Assembly (NCBI RefSeq): GCF_008119665.1
Contig: NZ_CP043046.1
Location: 186,001 to 250,000, forward strand
Source: Pigmentiphaga aceris
Lineage (GTDB): Bacteria; Pseudomonadota; Gammaproteobacteria; Burkholderiales; Burkholderiaceae_B
Reading direction: 5' to 3'
DNA: 64,000 bases
Part shown: positions 38,881 to 48,096 of the stretch, piece after piece
How the letters are laid out: each line of letters starts with the position of its first letter
How positions within the stretch are numbered: position 1 is the stretch's first letter
Notes under the pieces: model-generated
Seen by the model: the letters and a program-made list of their open reading frames with translations, nothing else
Told to the model about the DNA's origin: nothing
The model's database searches: none
Program-made: the position numbers and the translations under genes

Positions 38881-39885
38881 TCAGCGCCCTGCGTTTGATC
38901 CCTGCATCTGGTCTGTATCGGACTGGATGCCCGCCTGATACGCCGGAAATTCCCGCATGAACAACATCGCCGCTGGCGACAGACTGCCGCCATGCCGGGT
39001 CACCAGTTGATAGGGTTCACTGCGTGATCGCAGCCGCAGCGGCAGTATCCGCGTCATGCCAAAGCGGGTGCAAAACGCCGCTACTTCGGTCGACACCAAG
39101 GCAACGATGCGCGGGTTTTTCTGCAACAAGGACAGCGTCGTGAAAGCGGATGTCGTTTCCAGCAACTGCAAGGGAAAGCGCAACCCGGCCTGATGGAATT
39201 CGCGCTCCAGCGACAGGCGCATCGGCATGTTGGCCGAATACACCACCCAGCGCGATGCCGCCAGATCTTCCAGTTCCAAGCTGTCCCGATCCGCCAGGGG
39301 ATGCGCCACGTTGGCAATCACCGCCAGCGTTTCATCATGAATGTCGATGCTGTCATACAGCTGCGGTTGCTGGCTGATGCTGGTGCGGCAAATGGCCACA
39401 TCCAGCCGGCCTTGCTCAAGCAATCGCAACAGGCGCGCGCTGGTGTCTTCGACGATCTCGACCGACAGGCCCGGACGCAATTCCAGCAAGCGTGTCAGCG
39501 CGTCCGACAGCAAGGGCACCGCCCCCATGATGACGCCCAGCGCCAGCCGTCCGCCGCTGCCTTCCAGCATGCCTTGCATCTCTTCACGCAGGTGGCCGAT
39601 ATCAGTCTGGATCAGCCGTGCGTAGCGGATCACCAAATGGCCGATATCGGTCGGCACCAGGCCCTTGTTGGTGCGCACAAAAAGCGTCGCACCCAGCGCG
39701 GTTTCGACCTCGGCCAAGGCCTTGCTGGCACCGGGTTGGGTGATCGACAACTGCTCGGACGCCTTGATCAGCGAACCGTGATCGGCCAGTACGCTCAACA
39801 GCCGCAACTGCTTCAGGCGCAGCCGCGAAATCATCGCGTCCAGCGAGGGCAGGGCAGGGGCAGGGGGTATCCCGGACATGAGCAC
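38881..39885 (-). CDS. LysR-type transcriptional regulator (334 aa)
   Basis: The helix-turn-helix is at about 23-80 (LKQLRLLSVLADHGSLIKASEQLSITQPGASKALAEVE), followed by a LysR substrate-binding domain. The family resembles PcaQ/GbpR-type regulators of aromatic or sugar catabolism. The GTG at 39885 has GAGG eight bases upstream; an ATG lies two codons downstream (39879). It diverges from an iron-containing alcohol dehydrogenase gene, which it probably controls; a short GGGCA/TGCCC repeat is visible around 39915-39928. Confidence 0.88.
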   Translation of the reverse strand: MLMSGIPPAPALPSLDAMISRLRLKQLRLLSVLADHGSLIKASEQLSITQPGASKALAEVETALGATLFVRTNKGLVPTDIGHLVIRYARLIQTDIGHLREEMQGMLEGSGGRLALGVIMGAVPLLSDALTRLLELRPGLSVEIVEDTSARLLRLLEQGRLDVAICRTSISQQPQLYDSIDIHDETLAVIANVAHPLADRDSLELEDLAASRWVVYSANMPMRLSLEREFHQAGLRFPLQLLETTSAFTTLSLLQKNPRIVALVSTEVAAFCTRFGMTRILPLRLRSRSEPYQLVTRHGGSLSPAAMLFMREFPAYQAGIQSDTDQMQGSNAGR

Positions 39886-39982
39886 GCGTTATGCCTCTAT
39901 AGGTAGCTCTCAATGGGCAGGGGTGCCCGCAATCAATAGCATGACCAGCCTGTCCGACCAAAACTATAAAGCAGGCACCCTC

Positions 39983-41122
39983 ATGGCTTTGATCAACTAC
40001 GTCACGCAAGTCCAGTTCGATTTCGGCGCGCTTGCGCTCTTGCAGCAAGAGTGCGATCGCCTCGGCATCAAGCACCCGATGATCGTCACCGACGCAGGCG
40101 TGAAAGCCGCCGGCATCGTCGACCGCGTGCTGGCCCAGCTGACCGAACCGGCAGCCGTTGGTGTATTCGACCAGACGCCGCCGAACCCGAACGAAGCCGC
40201 CGTGCGCGCTGCATCCCAGGTGTACCGCGACGGTGGCTTCGACGGCATCATCGCCGTTGGCGGCGGCTCGGCCATCGACTTGGCGAAGGGCGTGGCGGTA
40301 TGTGGCACCCACGACGGCCCGCTGAAGCAATTTGCGTTGATCGAAGGTGGCCTGGCACGCATCACGGCAGCCACTGCACCGGTCATCGCCATTCCCACCA
40401 CGGCAGGCACCGGCAGCGAAGTCGGCCGTGCCGCCATCCTGATTCTGGACGATGGCCGCAAGGTCGGCATCCTGTCGCCGCACGTGGTGCCGAAGTCTGC
40501 CATCTGCGACCCCGAACTGACGCTTGGCCTGCCGCCCATGTTGACGGCCGCCACCGGCATGGATGCCATCACCCACTGCATCGAGACCTTCCTGTCGCCG
40601 CTGTTCAACCCGCCCGCCGAAGGCATTGCGCTGGACGGCCTGTGGCGCGGTTGGGCACACATCGAACGGGCCACCAAGACGGGTGGGGACCGCGATGCAC
40701 GCTGGAACATGATGAGCGCATCCATGCAAGGCGCGATGGCGTTCCAGAAAGGCCTGGGATGCGTACACAGCCTTAGCCACTCACTGGGCGGCGTCAATCC
40801 GCGCCTGCACCACGGCACGCTGAACGCCGTGCTGCTGCCGGCCGTGCTGGACTTCAATCGTGAAGCCGCCACGGTCGAAAAAGACCACAAATTCGACCGC
40901 CTGGCGCATGCCATGGGCTTGCCCGATGGCGACGCAATCGGCCCAGCCATCAAGGCACTGAACGAACGCCTTGGCCTGCCCGCCACGCTGACGCAAATGG
41001 GCGTCACGCGCGACCTGTTCCCCAAGATCGTCGAAGGCGCACTGCTCGACCACAGCCACAAGACCAACCCGCGTGAAGCATCGGCAGACGACTACGCGCG
41101 GCTGCTGGATCGTTCGATGTAA
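39983..41122 (+). CDS. Iron-containing alcohol dehydrogenase (379 aa)
   Basis: A group III Fe-dependent alcohol dehydrogenase. The NAD-binding elements IIAVGGGSAIDLAKG and IPTTAGTGSEVGRAAI are present. Metal-ligand motifs are MDAITHCIETFLSP (Asp and His), KGLGCVHSLSHSLGG and NPRLHHGTLNAVLLP. The ATG at 39983 fits the family start. It could be a maleylacetate reductase or a simple alcohol dehydrogenase; the divergent LysR and following binding protein do not decide. It is cytoplasmic. Confidence 0.9.
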   Translation: MALINYVTQVQFDFGALALLQQECDRLGIKHPMIVTDAGVKAAGIVDRVLAQLTEPAAVGVFDQTPPNPNEAAVRAASQVYRDGGFDGIIAVGGGSAIDLAKGVAVCGTHDGPLKQFALIEGGLARITAATAPVIAIPTTAGTGSEVGRAAILILDDGRKVGILSPHVVPKSAICDPELTLGLPPMLTAATGMDAITHCIETFLSPLFNPPAEGIALDGLWRGWAHIERATKTGGDRDARWNMMSASMQGAMAFQKGLGCVHSLSHSLGGVNPRLHHGTLNAVLLPAVLDFNREAATVEKDHKFDRLAHAMGLPDGDAIGPAIKALNERLGLPATLTQMGVTRDLFPKIVEGALLDHSHKTNPREASADDYARLLDRSM

Positions 41123-41328
41123 GGGTTGACCGGCGGTGGTGATGAGCGGTTGGAGATAACCCGTACTACTAGCCCAGGTCACTCGCCGAACACCAAGATC
41201 ACCACGGCCCGATCAACGCTTCAAGACCCCCACAAGACGACAAGCGGATTGCTCCAGAAGCAGTCCGTGCCCCACGAGCAAACCAGTCGCCGGACAACGT
41301 ATCCGGCGCATCACCCAGCGAGATCATC

Positions 41329-42537
41329 ATGTTGAAAAAACCCCTTGTCGCCGCCATCCTCGGTGCGGCCGCGTGGTTCGCACCCTTTGCCTCTGCCACC
41401 GCTGCGGGCGACGTGGTCCGCATCGGCTTCATCACCGACATGTCCGGCCTGTACGCCGACATGGACGGCGCAGGCGGTGCCGAAGCCATCCGCATGGCAA
41501 TCGCCGACTTCGGCGGCACCGTCAACGGCAAGAAAATCGAACTCGTCGTGGCCGACCACCAGAACCGTGCCGACATCGCCGCCGCCCGTGCGCGCGAATG
41601 GTTCGACCAAGGCGGCGTCGACATGCTGGTAGGTGGCGTGAACTCCGCCGCCAGTCTGGCGCTGGGCAACGTGGCCGCAGAAAAGAAGCGCGTCTTCATC
41701 TCGGTCGGTGCCGGCACCACGCGCCAGACCAACGAAGAATGCAACCCGTACACCATCCAATACGCCTACGACACGGCCGCATTGGCACGCGGCACAGGCA
41801 GCGCAATCGCCAAACAACCCAACGGCAAAAGCTGGTACTTCCTGACCGCCGACTACGCCTTCGGCACCTCGCTGGAACAAGACACCGAAGCAGTGGTGAA
41901 GTCCAACGGCGGCACCGTGGTTGGCCGCACCAAGCATCCCTTATCCACGTCAGACTTCTCAGCCTTCCTGCTGCAAGCGCAGGCCTCGAAAGCGCAGATT
42001 CTGGGCCTGGCCAATGCAGGTGGTGACCTGATCAACGCGATCAAATCCGCCAACGAATTCGGCGTGACGAAAACCATGCGCATGGCCGGCTTGCTGATCT
42101 TCATCACGGACATTCATTCGCTGGGTCTGGACCTGACCCAGGGCATGTATCTGACCGATGGTTGGTACTGGGATTTGAATGATGAGTCCCGCGCCTGGGG
42201 CAAGCGTTACTACGAGAAAATGAAGAAGATGCCGACCATGTTCCAGGCGGGCGATGCGTCTGCGGTGACGCAATATCTGAATGCGGTGAAGGCGACTGGC
42301 GGCACGGATGCGGACAAGATCATGGCGCACTTACGGGCCACGCCGATCAAGGATTTCTTCACGCCACATGGGGTGATTCGCCCGGACGGCCGTATGGTGC
42401 ATGAGATGTATCTGATGGAAGTGAAGAAGCCGTCTGAATCGAAGGCACCCTGGGACTACTACAAGCTGATCCAGAAGATCCCGGGCGAAGAGGCGTACAT
42501 GACGAAGGCAGAGTCGCGTTGCGCTGCTTGGAAGTGA
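41329..42537 (+). CDS. Orphan branched-chain-type ABC substrate-binding protein
   Basis: A 402-aa periplasmic protein of the LivJ-like class (Peripla_BP_6) with a signal peptide (1-about 25, ending ATA-A). It starts the mature domain as VVRIGFITDMSGLYADMDGAGG and contains DHQNRADIAAARAREWFDQ, both typical. No permease or ATPase gene is adjacent: upstream is the alcohol dehydrogenase (206 bp away), downstream a gene-free repeat region. It may serve a transporter encoded elsewhere, or import a substrate or product of the dehydrogenase pathway. Confidence 0.88.
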   Translation: MLKKPLVAAILGAAAWFAPFASATAAGDVVRIGFITDMSGLYADMDGAGGAEAIRMAIADFGGTVNGKKIELVVADHQNRADIAAARAREWFDQGGVDMLVGGVNSAASLALGNVAAEKKRVFISVGAGTTRQTNEECNPYTIQYAYDTAALARGTGSAIAKQPNGKSWYFLTADYAFGTSLEQDTEAVVKSNGGTVVGRTKHPLSTSDFSAFLLQAQASKAQILGLANAGGDLINAIKSANEFGVTKTMRMAGLLIFITDIHSLGLDLTQGMYLTDGWYWDLNDESRAWGKRYYEKMKKMPTMFQAGDASAVTQYLNAVKATGGTDADKIMAHLRATPIKDFFTPHGVIRPDGRMVHEMYLMEVKKPSESKAPWDYYKLIQKIPGEEAYMTKAESRCAAWK

Positions 42538-42575
42538 TTGGTTGATGGCTTCTGGACACTGCTTGGTGTTCTTTT

Positions 42576-42959
42576 GCCAGTCGCAGGTGGTGGGGCCGGC
42601 TCGTCTGCCCCGCTGGACTTTCGCGTCGGGACTCCCGCCCTCCACGTCGTCCAGAAGGGCAGCCAACCCGGCCCCACCACCCACGCCTTCAAGCTTTCTT
42701 GGTTAACAGCACATGCCGCCTTTGGGCGGCATTCGTTTTTCTGGCTGCCTGGTGCTGCGAGCGGTTCTCGGCATGCGGTGGCCGCCATTCTTGAACGCCG
42801 TGCGGCTGGCCTCGGAGAGTTGGCTGACCAGGTCGCCACGAAGCGAGTCAGCGGCTCACGATTCGCACCGTATATCAGTGGCCTTTTACGGATATTCCAC
42901 TCAACGAAAATTGTGCGTCTGCTCGATGGTGGGGTGACACCGAAGCGGGTGGCCGCACG
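42576..42959 (+). repeat. Arm A of a ~1-kb divergent inverted repeat
   Basis: This 384-bp arm matches the reverse complement of 43200-43584 along its whole length, roughly three quarters or more identical by eye. Shared blocks include GGTGGCCGCCAT, GGTCGCCACGAAGCG and GAAGCGGGTGGCCGC. Near its left end is a large hairpin: GTGGTGGGGCCGG (42587-42599) pairs with CCGGCCCCACCAC (42668-42680). No convincing protein is encoded. Confidence 0.8.
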
Positions 42960-43199
42960 GTTATGGCTCGCGGAGAAGGGCAGCGGCAATCGCCGCGCTG
43001 GCGGCTGAGTGTGAAGCTTGAAAAGCTGAGTGTGGAAGTCGATGCGAACGTAACGCTGACGAACGCGCTTGGTCTGGCTAGGTCTGCTATGACGTTCTGC
43101 CAGCAGCTGCCAAGAACGTGTTTATGCGGCGCCCGCCCGATTACTGCAAATCCAAAAAACAAAGATCGTCGACGCCCCGCCTTTTCGTCGTATTACCTG
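42960..43199. other. 240-bp spacer between the inverted-repeat arms
   Basis: No gene, promoter or transposase fragment is recognisable. Short frames exist on both strands but show no family resemblance. Together with the two arms it forms a gene-free block of about 1.2 kb (42538-43729). Confidence 0.5.
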
Positions 43200-43584
43200 G
43201 TGCGCGGCCACCCGCTTCCAAGTCACCCCACCACCAAGCAGGAGCGCAGACACGTTGAGTGGCGCTGCTGCGAAAGGCCTCTGAAAAACGGGCAGAGTCG
43301 TGAGCCGTTAAGCCGCTTCGTGGCGACCTAGCCAGCCAATTCCCCAAGGCGAGCCGCATAGCGTTCAAGGATGGCGGCCACCGCACGCCGAGAACCGCGA
43401 CCAGCACCAAGCAGTGAGAAGAACAGCACGCGCCCAAAGGCGGCATGCGCTTTTAACCAAACGTCGTTGAAGGCGTGGGTGGTGGGGCCGTGGCGGCTGC
43501 CCTTCTGGGCAAGGTGGAGGGCGGGAGACCCGACGCCGCAGGCCGGCGGGGCAGACGACGCGGCCCCACCACCCGCGACTGGCT
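43200..43584 (-). repeat. Arm B of the ~1-kb divergent inverted repeat
   Basis: Reverse-complement counterpart of arm A with its own large hairpin: GGGTGGTGGGGCCG (43477-43490) pairs with CGGCCCCACCACCC (43561-43574). The two arms have diverged by many substitutions, including stops in any shared frame, so the arms look like old copies of a dispersed repeat rather than a recent duplication. Confidence 0.8.
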
Positions 43585-43729
43585 ACAAAACCCAAACGCC
43601 CGCAGGAAAGAAGTGACTAACCAAAGCACCAGATCATGAACATCACAAGCAACATCAAGGGAAATCCCGCCCCCGGCGACCAAACCCCCGACTTGCCTGC
43701 GTCATAAACCTGTGCCAGACTTACCCACC

Positions 43730-43882
43730 ATGAAAACCCAAGCATCCCTCACCCCCACCACCACTGCGACCACGCAGCGGGCCGGTGCGCGCGCGTTGAT
43801 GGGTGCCCGCTCGACGACTGCCGCCTCCTCGGCCGCACTACACATCGCACTGCTACACCTAGTGATCGGCTGCCGAGCCTAG
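43730..43882 (+). CDS. Candidate leucine leader peptide upstream of leuA
   Basis: A 50-codon frame (or 27 codons from the in-frame ATG at 43799) ends with the run [15 protein letters not shown]. Within ten codons it has four Leu, two Ile and one Val, and three of the Leu codons are CTA, which is rarely used in this GC-rich genome. The stop (43880-43882) lies inside an RNA hairpin and 80 nt before leuA. This is the layout of attenuator leader peptides such as LeuL. No strong ribosome-binding site is visible at either ATG, which lowers confidence. Confidence 0.6.
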   Translation: MKTQASLTPTTTATTQRAGARALMGARSTTAASSAALHIALLHLVIGCRA

Positions 43883-43904
43883 GGCTCGTGGTAGTTCGGC
43901 AGCC
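43868..43904 (+). promoter_or_regulatory. Overlapping alternative hairpins, candidate leuA attenuator
   Basis: GGCTGCCGA (43868-43876) pairs perfectly with TCGGCAGCC (43896-43904). The competing 6-bp hairpin CGAGCC-TAG-GGCTCG (43874-43888) uses three of the same bases and has the leader stop codon as its loop. A TTTT run follows at 43921. A ribosome stalled at the CTA codons or sitting on the stop would change which stem forms. Confidence 0.5.
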
Positions 43905-43962
43905 TGTCGCCACACCCGTCTTTTCCATTCGTGTGTCGCCATTCCAGGCAAAAGGTGCAGTC

Positions 43963-45639
43963 ATGATGTTGCAAAACCCCAATACCAAATATCTCCCCAG
44001 CGTTCAGATCGACATCCCCGATCGCACGTGGCCGAACAAGACGATCACCCATCCGCCGATCTGGATGAGCACCGACTTGCGCGACGGCAACCAGTCGCTC
44101 ATCGAACCGATGAACCACGAACGCAAAATGCGTTTCTTCGAACAGCTGGTGAAAATCGGCTTCAAGGAAATCGAAGTCGGTTTCCCCTCAGCGTCGCAGA
44201 CCGACTTCGATTTCGTCCGTGCACTGATCGAAGAAAAGCGCATTCCCGCAGACGTCACCATCGAAGTGCTCACGCAATCGCGTGAAGACCTGATCCAGCG
44301 CACCATCGAATCGCTCGCCGGTTCGCCCCGCGCCATCGTCCACCTGTACAACGCGATCGCCCCGGCCTTCCGCAAGATCGTGTTCAACATGTCGAAAGAG
44401 CAGATCAAACAGATCGCCATCGATGGCACGACACTCATCAAGAAGCTGACCGACCAGCACCCGGAAACCGAGTGGATCTATCAGTACTCGCCGGAAGTGT
44501 TCAGCTCGGCCGAGGTCGAGTTTGCCAAGGAAGTGTGCGACGCGGTGTCTGAAGTGTGGGGTGCCACGCCTACCCGCAAGATCATCTTCAACTTGCCCGC
44601 GACCGTCGAAGGCTCGACGCCGAACGTCTACGCCGACCAGATCGAATGGATGCACCGCAACCTGGCGCGCCGCGACTCGATCATCCTCAGCGTGCACCCG
44701 CACAATGACCGTGGCACGGCCGTGGCCGCTGCGGAACTCGCTGTGATGGCGGGCGCAGATCGCGTCGAAGGCTGCTTGTTCGGCAGCGGTGAGCGTACCG
44801 GCAACGTCGACCTGGTCACGCTTGCCTTGAACCTTTACACCCAGGGCGTGCACCCGGGCCTGGACTTCTCCGACATCGACGAAGTGCGTCGCACGGCGGA
44901 ATACTGCAACCAGTTGCCGGTGCACCCGCGTCACCCTTATGTGGGCGACCTGGTCTTCACCGCGTTCTCCGGTTCGCACCAGGACGCCATCAAGAAGGGC
45001 TTCGCCCAGCAAAAGCCGGATGCCTTGTGGGAAGTGCCTTACATGCCCATCGACCCGGCCGACCTCGGCCGCAGCTACGATGCGGTCATTCGCGTGAACA
45101 GCCAGTCGGGCAAGGGTGGCGTGTCGTACCTGCTCGAACAGGAACACGGCCTGGTTTTGCCGCGCCGCCTGCAGATCGAATTCAGCCGCGCGATCCAGCG
45201 TGTGACGGACGAAGAAGGCCGCGAAGTGACTGCTGCCGACGTCTACACGATCTTCCGCCAGGAATACCTGGAACGCGACACGCCCTTCCACTTCGTGCGT
45301 CACCGCATCGCCGGCGAAGAAGGCGAGGTGAAGGTGGAAGTCGACCTGAGGACGGAAGGTCAGGTCAAGACGGTTCATGCCAGCGGCAACGGCCCGATCG
45401 ATGCCTTCGTGCATGCCTTGAACGCTGACATCGAACTCATCGACTATCACGAGCACGCCATTGGCAAGGGTGCCGATGCGGCTGCCGCCTGCTATGTGGA
45501 ACTGCGTGTCGGTGGCTCGCCGGTAGGCTTCGGTGTAGGCGTGGACCGTGACATCGTGACCGCCTCGTTCAAGGCGGTGCTCAGCGCCTACAACCGCCTG
45601 GCACCGAGCGCCCAGTCGCAGGAAAAGCGCGCCGCCTGA
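43963..45639 (+). CDS. leuA: 2-isopropylmalate synthase
   Basis: LeuA condenses acetyl-CoA with 2-oxoisovalerate, the first step of leucine synthesis. The 558-aa protein is the long LeuA form: a TIM-barrel catalytic domain with the metal/substrate motif [11 protein letters not shown], the second motif [10 protein letters not shown], and a C-terminal regulatory domain for leucine feedback. The ATG at 43963 has AAAGG upstream; the GTG at 43888 would run through the hairpin region. It is a single gene followed by a terminator, and probably regulated by the leader peptide upstream. Confidence 0.97.
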   Translation: MMLQNPNTKYLPSVQIDIPDRTWPNKTITHPPIWMSTDLRDGNQSLIEPMNHERKMRFFEQLVKIGFKEIEVGFPSASQTDFDFVRALIEEKRIPADVTIEVLTQSREDLIQRTIESLAGSPRAIVHLYNAIAPAFRKIVFNMSKEQIKQIAIDGTTLIKKLTDQHPETEWIYQYSPEVFSSAEVEFAKEVCDAVSEVWGATPTRKIIFNLPATVEGSTPNVYADQIEWMHRNLARRDSIILSVHPHNDRGTAVAAAELAVMAGADRVEGCLFGSGERTGNVDLVTLALNLYTQGVHPGLDFSDIDEVRRTAEYCNQLPVHPRHPYVGDLVFTAFSGSHQDAIKKGFAQQKPDALWEVPYMPIDPADLGRSYDAVIRVNSQSGKGGVSYLLEQEHGLVLPRRLQIEFSRAIQRVTDEEGREVTAADVYTIFRQEYLERDTPFHFVRHRIAGEEGEVKVEVDLRTEGQVKTVHASGNGPIDAFVHALNADIELIDYHEHAIGKGADAAAACYVELRVGGSPVGFGVGVDRDIVTASFKAVLSAYNRLAPSAQSQEKRAA

Positions 45640-45655
45640 TCCGCGTGTCGTGTTG

Positions 45656-45688
45656 CCCTGCCATCAAGCTCGATGGCAGGGGTTGTCT
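45656..45688 (+). terminator. leuA terminator
   Basis: CCCTGCCATC (45656-45665) and GATGGCAGGG (45672-45681) form a perfect 10-bp stem with a 6-nt loop, followed by GTTGTCT. It begins 16 bp after the leuA stop. Confidence 0.7.
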
Positions 45689-45704
45689 GATCTGTTAGCG
45701 GTTC

Positions 45705-45730
45705 GTCCCGCCAGCCAGCCTGGCCGGGAC
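45705..45730. terminator. Second hairpin between leuA and the esterase gene
   Basis: GTCCCGCCA (45705-45713) pairs with TGGC-CGGGAC (45721-45730) with one bulged base. It lies between convergent genes and may terminate the leftward esterase transcript or back up the leuA terminator. Confidence 0.45.
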
Positions 45731-45744
45731 TTGCCGTTTTCCCC

Positions 45745-46695
45745 TCAAGGCTTGGCCGCGATTTCCAGCGCGCGTTCAAGCGAGGCCCGTAGCATCTCGC
45801 CGTGGCCGAACTGGGGGAACACTTCATAGCTTGCATGCGCACCGCCCGCGCGCAGCCCCTCGGCCATGTCGCCGGCGGCACTGCGCGGAACTGCCTGCGT
45901 GTTGCTCGCAAGTGTCGCCGGCATGGGCCGTGCCGGATCGCGCGGCTTGGTGCCTACCAGCACCGCCACCCGTTTGCCGGCCGCCCGCGTGGCATCGAAG
46001 CGCTTCCACTCGTCTACCAGCACCCCATCGTTCCACCATGCCGACGGATCGCCCACGATATAGCGGGCGAACGCATCCGGCTGAGTGAACAACACATGCA
46101 GCGTGAACAGGCCACCATAAGAATGGCCCCACAGATACTCACGCGCCGGGTCGATGGCGGCCTGCCTGCGCACCAGCGGTTTCACCTGCGTGCGGATGAA
46201 GTCCAGGAAGATGTCGGCACCGCCGCCCTCACGGCCTCGCACGACCGGGTTGGGTGCCGAGGCTCCGTTTCCGCTGCTCGGCGGGGTGTAGTCATACGCG
46301 CGTGAAGTCACATTTACGCGAGTAGCCACGTCGTAGCCCACTGCCACCAGTACCGGCGTTACCGCCGCTTTGCCCAAGGCCTGCAGGTCGGCGTCGGTCA
46401 GTGCTTCCAGCGCGGCATTGCCATCGAGCATGTACAGCACCGGGTTGCCGCCTGCGGGTGCCGGTGTCTGGGGCACGGCGATCTGGATGCGGTAGTGGCG
46501 CTTGCCATCCACCGAATCAAGCTTATGCGTCTCGAAGCGGTAGACCGTAGAAGGTCGATCGGCCACGGTGTCGCCCACCGCTTGCATGCCTGGCCGTGCG
46601 GGATTGGCTGCGGGCTGGGATTGTGCGCTGGCGGCAACGCTGATGGCGGTCAGTGCGGTGGCGAGCGAAACACGGAGCAGAAGCGTCGATGGCAT
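45745..46695 (-). CDS. Exported IroE/Fes-like alpha/beta-hydrolase esterase
   Basis: A 316-aa protein with a signal peptide (1-about 24, ending ASA-Q) and a putative-esterase (PF00756-type) fold. The nucleophile elbow is GHSYGG, preceded by YLWGHSYGGLF. A candidate acid follows in the GTKP region and the C-terminal His lies in FPQFGHGEM. The VLYMLDGNAAL segment near the N-terminus is typical of the family. Homologues include periplasmic siderophore esterases (IroE) that cleave enterobactin-type trilactones. The role here is inferred. The ATG at 46695 begins a clean signal peptide. Confidence 0.82.
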   Translation of the reverse strand: MPSTLLLRVSLATALTAISVAASAQSQPAANPARPGMQAVGDTVADRPSTVYRFETHKLDSVDGKRHYRIQIAVPQTPAPAGGNPVLYMLDGNAALEALTDADLQALGKAAVTPVLVAVGYDVATRVNVTSRAYDYTPPSSGNGASAPNPVVRGREGGGADIFLDFIRTQVKPLVRRQAAIDPAREYLWGHSYGGLFTLHVLFTQPDAFARYIVGDPSAWWNDGVLVDEWKRFDATRAAGKRVAVLVGTKPRDPARPMPATLASNTQAVPRSAAGDMAEGLRAGGAHASYEVFPQFGHGEMLRASLERALEIAAKP

Positions 46696-46944
46696 GGGGT
46701 GTTGCGGGTTCCTGAATGAGTCGTGGCCGCCGCCGGCGCAATGACGGCGGAAATAGGGCGCAATAAATAGGAATAAGACGCATTCTATGTGCTGGCGATG
46801 CCGCTCGTCATACGCTTGCCCGCTGCCGCATGCGTCACCGCTACTCTGTTTCGAACACCCGCTGACCCACCTGTTCCACCATCTGCGCCAATCCGGCCGT
46901 TTTGCGCGATGTCGCCCCTGTGAAAGAATCGACCCACTTACAGG

Positions 46945-47892
46945 ATGGAGAACGGATTGCAGATCGACGCACAGCGGTTTCAGCAGCTCATCAAGATGCG
47001 ACACCTTCGCCTGCTGCTGACCCTCGACGATTGCGAAAGCATCAAGGCAGCGGCCGAACGCCTGAACGTGACGCAGGCTGCCGTCTCGAAGGCCTGTACC
47101 GAGCTGGAACACATGCTCGGGCAGACCTTGTTCGAGCGCCAGCGCAATCAGCTGCGGCCCACGCCGATCGGTGTGCGCATGATCGCGGGTGCGCGGCGCA
47201 TTCTGTCTGACGTGGGCGCGCTGGGTGAAGAACTGGTGCTGCTCAGTCAAGGCGCAGTCGGCACCGTGCGCATTGGCATGCAGACGATCTCCGCGCAGGC
47301 CTTCATCGCCGAGGTGAATACCTCGTTCAAGGCCATGTACCCGCATCTGACGCTGCGTTTCGGGCGCAACGTACTCGAAGGCTTGTTCGACGATCTTCGG
47401 CAAAACCGCATCGATCTGTTATTTGGTCGATTGACCGGCGATGCGCTCGACCCGATATTTGCCAATGCCCCCATTTTGTTCGAGCCGACCATGCTGGTTG
47501 CATCGGTCGGGCACGAATTATTGAAAGTCGACCGCCCGGATTGGACGGAATTGGTCCGACATGCGTGGATCGTGCCGCAGGCCGGCACACCGATGCGCGA
47601 TTATTTCTATCGCTTTCTGGCTGGACGCGGATTGGCACCGCCTGCGAATCGAATAGAAACTGATGACGCTTTATCGATGGTGTCTTTGCTGCGTGCGGGT
47701 AAATACCTAGCGCTGGCTCCGCGTGGTATTGCCAAAAGCTGGATGGATACGTCTTTGGTGCGTGTCGTAAACGTTGATGTACCGCGCGTAGCCGGTCCTA
47801 TCGGCATGGTCTGGCGGGCCGATCAGGTATTACCGCCCTCGGTCGCCTTATATAGAGATCACATTCTGCAGAATATCGTGACTGCAGAGTAA
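46945..47892 (+). CDS. LysR-type regulator of the dipeptide-type ABC operon
   Basis: A 315-aa LysR protein: helix-turn-helix at about 18-75 (MRHLRLLLTLDDCESIKAAAERLNVTQAAVSKACTELE), then an effector domain. It precedes the peptide-type ABC operon on the same strand by 204 bp, so it is the likely local regulator. The last 450 bases are noticeably more AT-rich than the first half of the gene and its neighbours, continuing into the AT-rich intergenic stretch. This may reflect older transfer of the locus. Confidence 0.88.
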   Translation: MENGLQIDAQRFQQLIKMRHLRLLLTLDDCESIKAAAERLNVTQAAVSKACTELEHMLGQTLFERQRNQLRPTPIGVRMIAGARRILSDVGALGEELVLLSQGAVGTVRIGMQTISAQAFIAEVNTSFKAMYPHLTLRFGRNVLEGLFDDLRQNRIDLLFGRLTGDALDPIFANAPILFEPTMLVASVGHELLKVDRPDWTELVRHAWIVPQAGTPMRDYFYRFLAGRGLAPPANRIETDDALSMVSLLRAGKYLALAPRGIAKSWMDTSLVRVVNVDVPRVAGPIGMVWRADQVLPPSVALYRDHILQNIVTAE

Positions 47893-47915
47893 ATAAGATT
47901 CATTCCCATTTTCTG

Positions 47916-47947
47916 TCCTTTGATTAATCAAATGGTTAATCAAAGGA
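47916..47947. promoter_or_regulatory. 12-bp perfect inverted repeat before the ABC operon
   Basis: TCCTTTGATTAA (47916-47927) and TTAATCAAAGGA (47936-47947) flank TCAAATGG. Inside it TGATTAATCA is itself palindromic. It lies 23 bp after the LysR stop and 149 bp before the binding-protein start in a very AT-rich gap. An A-run rather than a T-run follows, so an operator is more likely than a terminator. Confidence 0.5.
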
Positions 47948-48096
47948 TAAAAAAACTTGGTTGAATTATTTCCGTTACCGCTAATACACTGCTTTTTGAG
48001 ACACAAAGACAGCAAATTCAATCCGGATGCAGTAATGCACCAGTTTGGGGTTTGTATTAATAGTAATTAAGAAGTTTGGCACTTAAAGGGAGCGGT

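Noticed and set aside
42538..43446. Several 70-160 codon frames in the inverted-repeat region, some similar between the two arms
   Set aside because: Similarity follows from DNA repetition; the arms carry stops in shared frames and no start signals. Treated as repeat DNA.
43963..45639. Homocitrate or citramalate synthase instead of LeuA
   Set aside because: Length, domain order and the leucine-rich leader favour the long form of 2-isopropylmalate synthase.
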